Assembly: GCF_012396605.1 (NCBI RefSeq)
Contig: NZ_JAAXPW010000001.1
Location: 124,001 to 188,000 of the forward strand
DNA from: Ureibacillus thermosphaericus
GTDB lineage: Bacteria; Bacillota; Bacilli; Bacillales_A; Planococcaceae
Direction: 5' to 3'
Length of the DNA: 64,000 bases
The notes under the pieces were generated by a model that had not been told where the DNA came from, made no database searches, and saw only the letters and a list, made by a program, of their open reading frames with translations. Both the position numbers and the translations under genes were made by a program. Of this stretch, positions 54,842-63,925 are shown piece by piece. Position 1 is the first letter of the stretch. Each line of letters begins with the position of its first letter.

Positions 54842-55609
54842 ATGATTGTTTTGGCAACGGTCCTCATCTTCGGTTCAATCCTTTCCTTTATGGTAAAGGA
54901 AGCTTTTGAAAATAACGTCATTCATCATGAAATATCATTAAAAGGTAAAAAGGAAAAATACACGATATTTTTCATTTCTGATATTCATACCCGATTAATT
55001 AGCGACAAATTGATTCAAGACATAAACGCTCCAATCAATGCTGTTATTATTGGAGGAGATTTAGCAGATAGGAGAACAAAAATATCGACCATTTACCGCA
55101 ATCTTCATCTTCTAAAAACATTAGGTCCTGTTTATTTCGTTTGGGGAAATAATGATCGGGAAGTGGGAGAGGAGCGATTAAGAGAAATTTTTCAAGAAAC
55201 GGGTGTACAAATCGTAGAAAACGATGCAGTGTTACTCCCGAATACGATAAATCGATGTTGGTTAAGTGCGGTCGATGATCTATCATCACGCAAAGCTCAA
55301 CCTGAAAAAGCATTTAGTAAATGTCATCCTGAGGATATCGTTATTTTCGTTTCTCATAATCCAAATCTATTTTCAAAATTAAAAGATTATCATGCTGATC
55401 TATGGTTGGGCGGACATTTCCACGGAGGCCAAATTCGATTAGGGCCTTTTGGTATTTATCCTGTTGGCTCGTTTAGCGCTAAAGATGGCAAGTACACACT
55501 CATTAGTAATGGTTATGGAACATCGATGGTACCCTTACGTTTTGGTGCAAAACCTGAATGTCACATAATTGACTTAAACTTCCATAGTGAACTCCAAACA
55601 AAGGGTTGA
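54842..55609 (+). CDS. ypbG: YpbG-like metallophosphoesterase
   Basis: This 255-residue calcineurin-like phosphoesterase has an N-terminal membrane anchor (residues 1-20) and the ordered metal motifs SDIHTR, GGDLAD, GNND, SHNPN and GGHFHGGQ. Two metal ions in this site hydrolyse phosphomono- or diesters; the substrate is unknown. It corresponds to YpbG, which follows ypbE in B. subtilis. CAGGAGGGG precedes the ATG. Confidence 0.87.
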   Translation: MIVLATVLIFGSILSFMVKEAFENNVIHHEISLKGKKEKYTIFFISDIHTRLISDKLIQDINAPINAVIIGGDLADRRTKISTIYRNLHLLKTLGPVYFVWGNNDREVGEERLREIFQETGVQIVENDAVLLPNTINRCWLSAVDDLSSRKAQPEKAFSKCHPEDIVIFVSHNPNLFSKLKDYHADLWLGGHFHGGQIRLGPFGIYPVGSFSAKDGKYTLISNGYGTSMVPLRFGAKPECHIIDLNFHSELQTKG

Positions 55610-55664
55610 CAATTCGCGTTATAATAAAAGTTGGTAGTTTGTCGAATTAAGGAGATGTATTTCA

Positions 55665-56657
55665 ATGCAAAAAGTAGATGCAATTATAGTTGGAGGAGGC
55701 CCTTGTGGTTTATCGGCAGCAATTGAACTACAAAATATTGGGCTTAAACCCATCGTGATTGAGAAGGGGAACATCGTAAATGCGCTTTATCATTACCCAA
55801 CCCATCAAACATTCTTTTCAACAAGTGAGAAATTAGCCATTGGCGATGTTCCGTTTATTGTTGAACAACGAAAACCAAGCAGAAATCAAGCTCTTGTCTA
55901 TTATCGTGAAGTCGTGAAATTAAAAAATATTCATGTGAACCGATTTGAGAAAGTACTTTCTGTGGAAAAAAGACAAGATGGATTATTTACTGTAACATCA
56001 GATAAAGCACAATATGAAACACCTTACGTTATTTTGGCGACAGGTTATTACGATCATCCAAATTATATGAATGTCCCTGGAGAAGACTTACCAAAAGTAT
56101 TCCACTATTTTAAAGAAGCCCATCCATTCTTTGATACAGATGTGTTAGTTGTTGGTGGGAAAAACTCAGCGGTTGATGCAACTTTAGAATTGCATAAGGC
56201 AGGAGCACGTGTTACGGTTGCTTACCGAGGTAGCGACTTCTCTCCTAGCATTAAACCTTGGATATTACCAGAATTTCAATCACTTATCCGAAATGGTGAA
56301 GTGGTTATGCACTTTAATACGACCGTTAAAGAAATTCGTGAACATGAAGTTGTTTTAAATATTCATGGGAAAGAAAAAGTAATTAAAAACGATTTTGTTT
56401 TTGCAATGACTGGATATCATCCAGATCACTCTTTTATTCGAAAAATGGGTGTAACGATTGATGAGGAAACAGGTCGACCTACATATCATCCTGAAACGAT
56501 GGAATCAAATATTGAAAACTTGTTCATAGCTGGAGTTCTCGCTGCCGGCAACAATGCCAATGAAATTTTCATCGAAAACGGTAAATTCCATGGATCCTTT
56601 ATTGCAAAAGCAATTCAAGAAAAAATGCGAAAAAGTAAGGGCTTATCCAAAAAGTAA
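55665..56657 (+). CDS. ypdA: YpdA, bacillithiol disulfide reductase
   Basis: This 330-residue flavoprotein has an N-terminal FAD-binding GGGPCG motif with the conserved Cys14, the NADPH-binding VVGGKNSAVDA (about residues 165-175) and a C-terminal IAGVLAAGNNANEIFIENG FAD segment. YpdA reduces oxidised bacillithiol with NADPH, so the organism probably makes bacillithiol. AAGGAG precedes the ATG at 55665. A GC-rich intergenic repeat follows the gene. Confidence 0.93.
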   Translation: MQKVDAIIVGGGPCGLSAAIELQNIGLKPIVIEKGNIVNALYHYPTHQTFFSTSEKLAIGDVPFIVEQRKPSRNQALVYYREVVKLKNIHVNRFEKVLSVEKRQDGLFTVTSDKAQYETPYVILATGYYDHPNYMNVPGEDLPKVFHYFKEAHPFFDTDVLVVGGKNSAVDATLELHKAGARVTVAYRGSDFSPSIKPWILPEFQSLIRNGEVVMHFNTTVKEIREHEVVLNIHGKEKVIKNDFVFAMTGYHPDHSFIRKMGVTIDEETGRPTYHPETMESNIENLFIAGVLAAGNNANEIFIENGKFHGSFIAKAIQEKMRKSKGLSKK

Positions 56658-56671
56658 AAATTATTGCCTAC

Positions 56672-56830
56672 AAATTGTTTTGTCGATTTTCGTTTCTGCG
56701 GGCTTTCTGCGGGGGGTATTCTTAGCCTCGCAGGAGCTCGTTCTTCACTTCTGTGGGTTGTTACGCTTTTCCTATAGAAAGTCTTGCTTTGCTACGGAAG
56801 AGGAATGACGGGACAAGCCGCCTTCACTTA
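56672..56830. repeat. GC-rich intergenic element resembling a Bacillaceae dispersed repeat
   Basis: The stretch contains TTTCTGCGGGCTTTCTGCGG, CCTCGCAGGAGCTCG and GACGGGACAAGCCGCCTTCA, the layout of dispersed intergenic repeats common in Bacillaceae genomes (TTTCGTTTCTGCGGG...CGCAGGAG...GCCGCCTTC). It is richer in G and C than its surroundings, sits in an intergenic gap and has no coding signal. Only one copy lies in this window, so repetition is inferred from memory of related genomes. Confidence 0.5.
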
Positions 56831-56974
56831 AATGGACATTTCAAAAAACATTTCTAAAGTAAACGAGTCTTTACGCACAAGCTTTACATTTTCATAAAAC
56901 AGATTTTATATTAATAGCATGAAATCAAGTAATGTTTTTTCATAAACGGTTTTTTGGATAGAGGAGGAATTGGT

Positions 56975-57574
56975 TTGAGAATTTTAGTTGTAGGAGCTAC
57001 TGGTACAATTGGAAAAGCAGTAGTTGAAGAAATGAAAGATAGAGCAGAAATTATATGTGCAAGTCGCAGTAAAGCGGACATAAAAGTCGATATTACATCA
57101 GTTGAAAGTATAAAACAGATGTTTAAAGAAGTAGGCGAAATCGATGCTTTAGTAAGTGCAGCGGGAGGAGTGCACTATACGTCCCTTGAAACATTGACGC
57201 CTGAACTAAATCAAATTGCAGTACAAAGTAAACTTTTAGGTCAAATCAATTTAGTATTACTAGGTTTACCTTATATTAAGGACAATGGATCAATTACTTT
57301 AATAACTGGAGTTCTAATGGATGATCCGATCAAAACTGGAGCTTCTGCAGCCATGGCAAATGGTGGCGTACATGCATTTGTCAAAGCCGCAGCTATTGAT
57401 ATGCCAAGAGGAATTCGAATTAATAGCGTTAGCCCAACAATTCTAGAAGAATCATTTGAAGATTATGGATCTATGTTTGAAGGATTTGAGCCAGTTCCCG
57501 TAAAAAGAGTTGCTCTTGCCTATAAAAAGAGTATTCTAGGTGCTCATACGGGCAAGACATTCTATGTTTATTAA
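56975..57574 (+). CDS. atypical short SDR-family protein without catalytic Tyr and Lys
   Basis: The 199 residues form a Rossmann fold with VVGATGTIG (residues 4-12), SAAGG in place of NNAG, and the C-terminal IRINSVSPTILEES. Where classical SDRs have YxxxK this protein has AMANG, so both the catalytic Tyr and Lys are replaced. It also lacks the usual variable loop and is 50 residues shorter. It may bind a nucleotide or reduce by another mechanism. The TTG at 56975 has GAGGAGG upstream. It does not appear in the B. subtilis gene order here. Confidence 0.75.
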   Translation: MRILVVGATGTIGKAVVEEMKDRAEIICASRSKADIKVDITSVESIKQMFKEVGEIDALVSAAGGVHYTSLETLTPELNQIAVQSKLLGQINLVLLGLPYIKDNGSITLITGVLMDDPIKTGASAAMANGGVHAFVKAAAIDMPRGIRINSVSPTILEESFEDYGSMFEGFEPVPVKRVALAYKKSILGAHTGKTFYVY

Positions 57575-57590
57575 TAAATCGTGTCATTTT

Positions 57591-57632
57591 AAGCATTACC
57601 CTCGCATTTAATGAATGGGTAGTGCTTTTTTA
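57591..57632 (+). terminator. terminator after the SDR gene
   Basis: An AAGCATTACCC/GGGTAGTGCTT stem (one G-T pair) with a 15-base loop is followed by a T run. Confidence 0.85.
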
Positions 57633-58006
57633 TGAAAAATGGATTGAATACTTTTATATGCAATAATTACAATGCATATTTCGATAAGTCGAACTTTTTA
57701 AATTTACTTCGAAATGAGGATATAACAAATTTTAAATTATAGAAATATTTCTGATATGAGGTAATATATAGGATATGATGATTTGCACTTTGAAAAAGAA
57801 AGAGATTTGTATTGGGGATGCAACGATCTACAGTACATTTTAGTGTTGCAGCGCAAAAAAGGGGTTTTAAAAAAATTTTTGATTTCGTGAGGTTTTCGCG
57901 ACGGATAATCGTCGCTTTATTTATTGTTAGAAATTTTATGGTCCTAAACTTTAAAAAAGGTAGGTAATACTATAAAATATTATGTATAAGGAAGGGAGCG
58001 TCGATA
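57633..58006. other. 374-base leader region of prsW with two small hairpins
   Basis: No gene is supported. TGCAAC (57819-57824) can pair with GTTGCA (57845-57850), and GCGACG (57898-57903) with CGTCGC (57910-57915), the latter followed by TTTATTT as in a weak terminator. The region could be a structured 5' leader. No known RNA family was recognised. Confidence 0.4.
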
Positions 58007-58681
58007 TTGTTTATTTTACTCTCTGCAGCGATTGCTCCAGGATTAGCATTATTTAGCTACTTTTATTTGCGAAATCAAATGGCGACTGAACCTCGAAAAA
58101 CACTTTTTCGAACATTTATTTTTGGACTATTAATTACTTTCCCTATTATGTTCATTCAATATGTCTTGCAGGAAGAACAATTAATTACAAATCCATTTCT
58201 CCTCAATGTTGTTTTCTCAAGTACTATGGAAGAATTTTTTAAATGGTTCATTATTTTTGCATTTATTTATCGCCATGTTGAATTTGACGATCCATATGAT
58301 GGAATTTTGTATGGAGCAGCTGCTTCGCTTGGGTTTGCCACAATGGAAAATCTCCTTTATTTGTTGACATTTGGAATAGATACGGCATTTATGCGTGCGT
58401 TACTACCTGTATCAAGTCACGCATTATTTGGTGTGGTGATGGGCTATTATTTTGGGAAAAGTAAATTCACAAAGAATAATCGTTCAATGGAATACTTAGT
58501 TCTTTCTATTGGAGCGCCGCTTCTATTGCATTTTGCCTATAACTCTATTTTGATGTTTGAAGATTATTGGGTTTATTTAATCGCACCATTTATGTTATTT
58601 TTATGGTGGTTTGCGTTAAGGAAAGTGAAGTTAGCTCACGAGCATTTAATTAAGCATTTAATAGAACAAAATAAAATTTAG
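58007..58681 (+). CDS. prsW: PrsW-type intramembrane protease
   Basis: This 224-residue protein has seven or eight membrane helices and the glutamic-protease signature STMEEFFKWF (about residues 75-84), with conserved ENL and SHALFG segments. PrsW makes the first cut in the anti-sigma factor RsiW in B. subtilis and releases sigma-W. RsiW is not in this window; RsiX is another membrane anti-sigma factor here, but no link can be claimed. The start is TTG 58007 with GGAAGGGAG upstream. Position before sleB matches ypdC/prsW. Confidence 0.9.
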   Translation: MFILLSAAIAPGLALFSYFYLRNQMATEPRKTLFRTFIFGLLITFPIMFIQYVLQEEQLITNPFLLNVVFSSTMEEFFKWFIIFAFIYRHVEFDDPYDGILYGAAASLGFATMENLLYLLTFGIDTAFMRALLPVSSHALFGVVMGYYFGKSKFTKNNRSMEYLVLSIGAPLLLHFAYNSILMFEDYWVYLIAPFMLFLWWFALRKVKLAHEHLIKHLIEQNKI

Positions 58682-58682
58682 C

Positions 58683-58723
58683 ATGACCTAAAAGGAATGA
58701 GATTGCTTTTTAGGTCATTTTTT
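58683..58723 (+). terminator. terminator of prsW
   Basis: ATGACCTAAAA pairs with TTTTAGGTCAT and is followed by TTTTTT. Confidence 0.9.
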
Positions 58724-58776
58724 ATTTTATTTGAAAATAACAATAAAATTTCATTCACTGTACATAATAACTCCTG

Positions 58777-58811
58777 AATGGTCGTTTCGATTGTTGATTC
58801 GACCATTTTTT
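58777..58811 (+). terminator. second hairpin terminator upstream of sleB
   Basis: An AATGGTCG/CGACCATT stem with a 15-base loop is followed by TTTTTT. It lies just before the forespore-type promoter of sleB and would shield it from read-through. Confidence 0.8.
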
Positions 58812-58821
58812 CATTCGAATG

Positions 58822-58851
58822 TGCATAAATGATGCTAAATTTAACATGCTA
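58822..58851 (+). promoter_or_regulatory. candidate sigma-G promoter of sleB-ypeB
   Basis: TGCATA (58822-58827) and CATGCTA (58845-58851) are 17 bases apart, close to the sigma-G consensus TGMATA and CATWCTA. Forespore expression of sleB-ypeB is known in B. subtilis. The predicted start falls at or just inside the Shine-Dalgarno, giving a very short leader, which is a reason for caution. Confidence 0.5.
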
Positions 58852-58870
58852 TGAAAAAGGAGTGAAATAT

Positions 58871-59665
58871 ATGGTAAGAAAACTTCTGATCTCAATGCTC
58901 ATATTAATGACCACAATCGGTACATTTACTGTCATGAAGCCTGAAGAATCATTCGCTTTTTCTAACCAAGTTTTAGAACGGGGAGCCTTCGGTGATGATG
59001 TGATTGAGTTACAAGCAAGATTACAATACTTAGGATTCTATCATGGAAAAATTGATGGGAAATTTGGCTATGGTACTTATTGGGCTTTACGAAACTTCCA
59101 AGAAAGTTATGGCTTGAAAGTGGACGGCATTGCAGGAGCACAAACAAAAAGAGTACTTGTTAACAACAGTGATTTTGATCGTGAATGGGTTCATGCTCAA
59201 ATCAATGCAGGTAGAGATTTTACTTATTATGGTGGAATTCCTCTGAACCAACAAGTAAAAGGCAACAAAGGATCATCAGGAAGTACAAGTTATCAACTAC
59301 CTCCGAAATTTACAGAACAAGATTTACAACTAATGGCGAATGCAGTTTATGGTGAGGCAAGAGGAGAACCGTACGAAGGGCAAGTTGCAGTGGCAGCAGT
59401 AATTCTAAATCGACTTGAATCTCCAGATTTCCCGAATACCATCTCAGAGATCATTTTCCAACCAGGTGCATTTACAGCAGTAGCTGACGGACAAATTTGG
59501 TTAACGCCAAATGAAAGAGCAAAACAGGCAGTACTTGATGCAATGAGCGGATGGGATCCATCTGAAAATGCTCTTTATTATTTCAATCCTAATACAGCTA
59601 CAAGCAAATGGATTTGGTCAAGACCTCAAATTAAACAAATTGGTCAACATATCTTTTGCTATTAA
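58871..59665 (+). CDS. sleB: spore cortex-lytic enzyme SleB
   Basis: This 264-residue protein has a signal peptide (about 1-29, SFA), a peptidoglycan-binding domain (about 36-95) and a C-terminal hydrolase_2 domain (about 155-264) with Glu162 in YGEARGEPYEG as the catalytic acid. It is a lytic transglycosylase specific for muramic-delta-lactam in spore cortex and acts during germination. The ATG at 58871 follows AAAAAGGAG. ypeB, needed for SleB stability, follows 12 bases later. Confidence 0.95.
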   Translation: MVRKLLISMLILMTTIGTFTVMKPEESFAFSNQVLERGAFGDDVIELQARLQYLGFYHGKIDGKFGYGTYWALRNFQESYGLKVDGIAGAQTKRVLVNNSDFDREWVHAQINAGRDFTYYGGIPLNQQVKGNKGSSGSTSYQLPPKFTEQDLQLMANAVYGEARGEPYEGQVAVAAVILNRLESPDFPNTISEIIFQPGAFTAVADGQIWLTPNERAKQAVLDAMSGWDPSENALYYFNPNTATSKWIWSRPQIKQIGQHIFCY

Positions 59666-59677
59666 AGGAGCGACAAT

Positions 59678-60967
59678 ATGAAAAGTGCAGTTTACTTACT
59701 TTCCATTGCTGTTATCGCACTAGGATTATATGCTTTTGATGTCAAAGAAGATAATAAACAATTACAACAAGCTATTCATGCTCAATATACAAACTCATTA
59801 TCCAATGCCAGCGAAAAATTATCCTATTTGCAACGGTCTGTAGCTCAATCCCTATTGTTCCAAGATGAGAAGGCGTTACAAAATGAACTTGATAATATTT
59901 GGCGTACTAGTAATGAATTACGTTCATCTATTAGTGGGTTGCCTTTAAATCCTGACGTAGCAAATCAATGGCTACGATATATTGGGAAAATAGGAGATGA
60001 AGCAAAAAGAGCTTCGACAAATGGTGATTATGAAACTTGGCAATCCAAAATGAAAGTTGTAAACAAAAATTTAGAGCAACTAACAGATGAATGGGCTGTT
60101 GCAACAGCTCAATTTTATGAGAATGATGGGAACTTTGATAAATGGCAACAAGTTGCAAAAACAGAGCTTGAAGAATCACCATTTAAAAACCTCGCATCAA
60201 ACTTAAAAACTTACACGGAAAAGGACTTCCCATTAACAACGAGTGAATCTGATTGGCTAAAGAAAAGAGACTTAAAACATATAAGAGATCGTGAAATTAC
60301 GAAGGACGAAGCAATTCAAGTATTAGAGAAACTAGTTCCTGGAATTGAAGATGCTACGTATACTGTATCGAAAAGTAAAGATGATGCACCTTATCCGTTT
60401 TATCACATTCAATTTGTAAAGGGTAGTCGGGTCGGATATGCGGACATTACTGTAAAAGGTGGCCATTTAATTTCCTTCTTATCTGAACGTCCGGTACAGC
60501 CAGACAAAAATATTACACAAGAAAAAGTGAAGGAGTTAGTACAACAATTTATAGACCGAGCTGGATATGATGATTTAGCGTTAGTTGAAATGCGAGAAAA
60601 CCATGAAGCTTGGCATATTCATCTTGCTCGAGTGGCTGGCAAGCATAATGCGTTTGTGTATCCTGATGGAGTACAATTAAAAGTTTCTAAAGATAGCGGT
60701 GAGTTATTAGGGCTAAATGCAATGGAATATGTACAAAGAGAAAACATTAATGAAAACCAGCCAGTGGTACCGATCGATTGGAAACAATTCTTCCGACCAA
60801 ATACAGTAGTGGAAGAAGAGCGGTTTATCTACACAGAAAATGAAGCATATGAATTAAGATTATGTTATGAAGTAATTGCTCGTTTTTCAGACAATATCAA
60901 TCAAACATATCGAGTTGTTGTGGATACGGAAAATCATGATGTCATAAAAGTGGAACAATTACCATAA
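59678..60967 (+). CDS. ypeB: germination protein YpeB
   Basis: The 429-residue protein has an N-terminal signal anchor (about 3-20), a helical domain (30-190) and C-terminal PepSY-like repeats (about 205-425). YpeB is needed to place and protect SleB in the dormant spore and is degraded on germination. AAAGGAG precedes ATG 59678. It forms an operon with sleB, as in other Bacillus species, and is slightly shorter than YpeB of B. subtilis (450). Confidence 0.93.
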   Translation: MKSAVYLLSIAVIALGLYAFDVKEDNKQLQQAIHAQYTNSLSNASEKLSYLQRSVAQSLLFQDEKALQNELDNIWRTSNELRSSISGLPLNPDVANQWLRYIGKIGDEAKRASTNGDYETWQSKMKVVNKNLEQLTDEWAVATAQFYENDGNFDKWQQVAKTELEESPFKNLASNLKTYTEKDFPLTTSESDWLKKRDLKHIRDREITKDEAIQVLEKLVPGIEDATYTVSKSKDDAPYPFYHIQFVKGSRVGYADITVKGGHLISFLSERPVQPDKNITQEKVKELVQQFIDRAGYDDLALVEMRENHEAWHIHLARVAGKHNAFVYPDGVQLKVSKDSGELLGLNAMEYVQRENINENQPVVPIDWKQFFRPNTVVEEERFIYTENEAYELRLCYEVIARFSDNINQTYRVVVDTENHDVIKVEQLP

Positions 60968-61042
60968 TTATCAAAATGCTCTAGAAATTCGCCTTAATTC
61001 GTGCAATAATAAAATTACAATTATTGTGCGAGGCGAGTAAGT

Positions 61043-61696
61043 ATGGATATTAAGATTGGGACAGTTCTCACATTGGAACCAACGTCATCAGAAAAAGTTG
61101 AAAGATTTAAATGTAAAGTAATGGAAAAGAAAGACAATATCATTTTTATCACTTATCCCGTAGATACGAAAACGGATAGAACAGTTTATCTAGTTGACGG
61201 TTCCCAGTTTCGTGCAATTTTTCGAAACGATGATGATATCAACTATGCATTTCAAACGGAAGTTGTCGGTCGTAAAATGGATCGAATTCCTATGATAATG
61301 CTTTCTTGTCCTCCAGATGATGAATTCATCAAAATCCAAAGAAGGGAATTTGTTCGAGTAAAAACACCTGTAGACGTTGCAGTAGAGCATTTAAATCAAT
61401 TTTATCAATACGTAACGGATGATATTAGCGCAGGTGGAGCCGCTATCAAAGTGCCTATATCCCCTCCATTTTCAGAGGGAGATAAGGTCAAACTAACGAT
61501 TGTATTGCCTTATAAATCTGGAGAAATTCAATACATTCAAACGGATGCAGAAGTGGTTCGTATATTTGAAAAGAATGACCAAACGCTTGCATCTCTTCAA
61601 TTTATCGATACGGACGAACTAGATAAACAATTCATTCTTCGATTCTGTTTTGAACGCCAAGTGATGCTGCGTAAGGAGACAAAGGACCTCCAATAA
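61043..61696 (+). CDS. ypfA: YpfA, PilZ-type cyclic-di-GMP-binding protein
   Basis: This 217-residue protein has an N-terminal YcgR-like domain (about 1-95) and a C-terminal PilZ domain (about 98-210) with Arg101-x3-Arg105 (RREFVR) and the DISAGG motif near 131-136, which together bind cyclic di-GMP. In B. subtilis YpfA (DgrA/MotI) slows flagellar rotation when bound. The ATG at 61043 has GCGAGGCGAG upstream. A terminator starts at its stop codon. Confidence 0.9.
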   Translation: MDIKIGTVLTLEPTSSEKVERFKCKVMEKKDNIIFITYPVDTKTDRTVYLVDGSQFRAIFRNDDDINYAFQTEVVGRKMDRIPMIMLSCPPDDEFIKIQRREFVRVKTPVDVAVEHLNQFYQYVTDDISAGGAAIKVPISPPFSEGDKVKLTIVLPYKSGEIQYIQTDAEVVRIFEKNDQTLASLQFIDTDELDKQFILRFCFERQVMLRKETKDLQ

Positions 61697-61717
61697 ACGA
61701 TATTGGAGGCTTTTTTT
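61687..61717 (+). terminator. terminator of ypfA
   Basis: A perfect CCTCCAAT/ATTGGAGG stem with a seven-base loop includes the ypfA stop codon and is followed by seven T residues. Confidence 0.93.
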
Positions 61718-61848
61718 ATGGATAAAAATAAAGGATTCGACAACAATATGTAATACAAACTAGTTGTTTTTATTTACACAAACTATGAAAATAGTAAAAG
61801 TAAAAAACTTTGTTTATGTTACAATGTTGAAGGAAAGTAGGGATTGTC

Positions 61849-62523
61849 ATGGGAAAAAACATACAAATAGCCATCGATGGACCTGCTGGTGCAGGAAAAA
61901 GTACAATTGCAAAAATCGTGGCAGAACAATTAGGATTCACTTACATTGATACTGGAGCGATGTATCGAGCTGTTACGTATAAAGCGTTAAAAGAAAACAT
62001 ACAATTAAATGATGAAAAAAAACTAGAAGAAATGTTGCTAAAGACTAAAATCGACTTAAAGCCATCTCCAAATGGACAACTAGTTTTCTTAGATGGAGAG
62101 GATGTGACAAAAAAAATTCGTTCCAATGAAGTAACAGCGAATGTTCCGCAAGTTGCTTCTCTTGCAAAAGTTCGTGAAATCCTCGTAGCTAAACAAAAAC
62201 AATTAGCAAAAGACGGCGCAGTTGTCATGGATGGACGAGATATAGGTACTCATGTATTAAAAGAAGCTGAATTGAAAATTTTTATGTCTGCCTCTGTTGA
62301 AGAAAGAGCAAAACGAAGATTGCTTGATAATAAAAAACGAGGCATTCCTTCTGACTATGAACAGCTAAAAGAGGAAATAGCGCTTCGCGATCAGCAAGAT
62401 ATGGAACGTAAAATATCGCCATTAGTTCAAGCGGAAGATGCCATTTATTTAGACACTACTCACTTATCAATTGAAGAAGTTGCAGAAAAAATTTTACATT
62501 TAGCGAAAGAAAAGATGGAATAA
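61849..62523 (+). CDS. cmk: cytidylate kinase
   Basis: This 224-residue P-loop kinase carries GPAGAGKST (about residues 10-18), the CMP-binding DTGAMYRAVTYKA and the MDGRDIGTHV segment. It phosphorylates CMP and dCMP to the diphosphates. An AGGGAT-type site precedes ATG 61849. As in other Firmicutes, the rpsA homologue follows. Confidence 0.95.
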   Translation: MGKNIQIAIDGPAGAGKSTIAKIVAEQLGFTYIDTGAMYRAVTYKALKENIQLNDEKKLEEMLLKTKIDLKPSPNGQLVFLDGEDVTKKIRSNEVTANVPQVASLAKVREILVAKQKQLAKDGAVVMDGRDIGTHVLKEAELKIFMSASVEERAKRRLLDNKKRGIPSDYEQLKEEIALRDQQDMERKISPLVQAEDAIYLDTTHLSIEEVAEKILHLAKEKME

Positions 62524-62648
62524 TAATCGTTTCTTTTCGCGTATTTTATTCATAAAAAAGGAAATATTTAAACTATAAGGAAAAAATTTTGTGTTTAAAT
62601 GCAATTTCTAATAAAATAGATATTGTAAGATGCGAAGGAGGGTTACAT

Positions 62649-63794
62649 ATGTCCGAGGAAATGAACTTAGGAGTTGGCCAAGAATTTCGTGAAGGAGACA
62701 TTGTAAAAGGGACTGCTGCAAAAGTTGAAGACAAAGCAGTAACCGTTACAATAGAAGGTGCACCATTTGATGGGATTGTACCAATTAGTGAACTTTCTAG
62801 TTTGCACATTGAAAAAGCATCCGATGTGGTGTCTGTTGGCGATGAGCTAGAATTAATGATCACGAAAGTAGAAGAAGAAAACTTTGTTTTATCGAAACGT
62901 AAAGTAGATGCTTTAAAAGCTTGGGATAAATTAGAAGAGCTATACAAAAAGGGAGAAGTTTTTGAAGCAGAAGTAAAAGATGTTGTAAAAGGCGGTTTAG
63001 TAGTTGATTTAGGAGTACGAGGATTTGTACCAGCATCTTTAGTAGAAGATTATTTCGTAGAAGACTTTGAAGATTACAAAGGTAAAACGCTAACATTCAA
63101 AATTACAGAGTTAGATAAAGAAAAAGGAAGATTAATTTTATCTCACCGTGCAGTTGTAGAAGAAGAAAAAGCAAATAAAAAGAAAGAATTGCTAGAGAGC
63201 CTAAAGCCAGGAGACGTATTAAATGGTAAAGTTCAACGATTAGCTCCATTTGGTGCCTTCGTTGACATAGGTGGCGTTGACGGGCTTGTGCACATTTCAC
63301 AAGTAGCCCATGAACATGTAGATGATATTAACACAGTTCTTCAAGAAGGGCAAGAATTGAAAGTAAAAGTTTTATCTGTTGACCCGGAAAATGAAAGAAT
63401 TTCTCTATCCATTAAAGAGACATTACCTGGTCCATGGGCAAACATTGCAGAACGTGTTTCAAAAGGTCAAGTATTGACTGGTACGGTGAAGCGTTTAGTG
63501 TCCTTCGGTGCCTTTGTTGAAGTGTTCCCAGGTGTTGAAGGGTTAGTTCATATTTCACAAATTTCTCATAAACACATCAATACCCCTCACGAAGTGTTGA
63601 AAGAAGGTCAAGAGGTTCAAGTGAAAGTGCTTGATGTTAATGAGCAAGAAAAGCGCTTATCACTAAGCATGAAAGAACTTGAAGAAAACCCAAAGCATCA
63701 AGAAGAATTTGATTATCAATTACCAGAAGAGACAACAGGATTCTCCATTAGTGATGTAATAGGGGAACAATTGAAAAAATTTACAGATCAATAA
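62649..63794 (+). CDS. rpsA: S1-domain protein (RpsA/YpfD)
   Basis: The 381 residues contain four S1 RNA-binding repeats (about 15-85, 102-170, 190-258, 275-343); the last two have the clear LVHISQ motifs. In Firmicutes this four-domain homologue of ribosomal protein S1 is not firmly ribosome-bound, and its exact role is uncertain. The ATG at 62649 has AAGGAGG upstream; an earlier in-frame start at 62589 lacks a site. It follows cmk by 125 bases. Confidence 0.93.
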   Translation: MSEEMNLGVGQEFREGDIVKGTAAKVEDKAVTVTIEGAPFDGIVPISELSSLHIEKASDVVSVGDELELMITKVEEENFVLSKRKVDALKAWDKLEELYKKGEVFEAEVKDVVKGGLVVDLGVRGFVPASLVEDYFVEDFEDYKGKTLTFKITELDKEKGRLILSHRAVVEEEKANKKKELLESLKPGDVLNGKVQRLAPFGAFVDIGGVDGLVHISQVAHEHVDDINTVLQEGQELKVKVLSVDPENERISLSIKETLPGPWANIAERVSKGQVLTGTVKRLVSFGAFVEVFPGVEGLVHISQISHKHINTPHEVLKEGQEVQVKVLDVNEQEKRLSLSMKELEENPKHQEEFDYQLPEETTGFSISDVIGEQLKKFTDQ

Positions 63795-63815
63795 ATTTTA
63801 TTTCGAATAAAAATT

Positions 63816-63842
63816 GCGTGCTTTAAGGAGTGCGCTTTTTTT
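63816..63842 (+). terminator. terminator of rpsA
   Basis: GCGTGCT pairs with AGTGCGC, including two G-T pairs, around a six-base loop and is followed by seven T residues. Confidence 0.75.
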
Positions 63843-63925
63843 ATGTCCATTTATGTCAAAAAATGATATATAATTGGATATCGTGTATAATACAAAGGAT
63901 AAGAATTTGGAAGGATGAAGGACAG

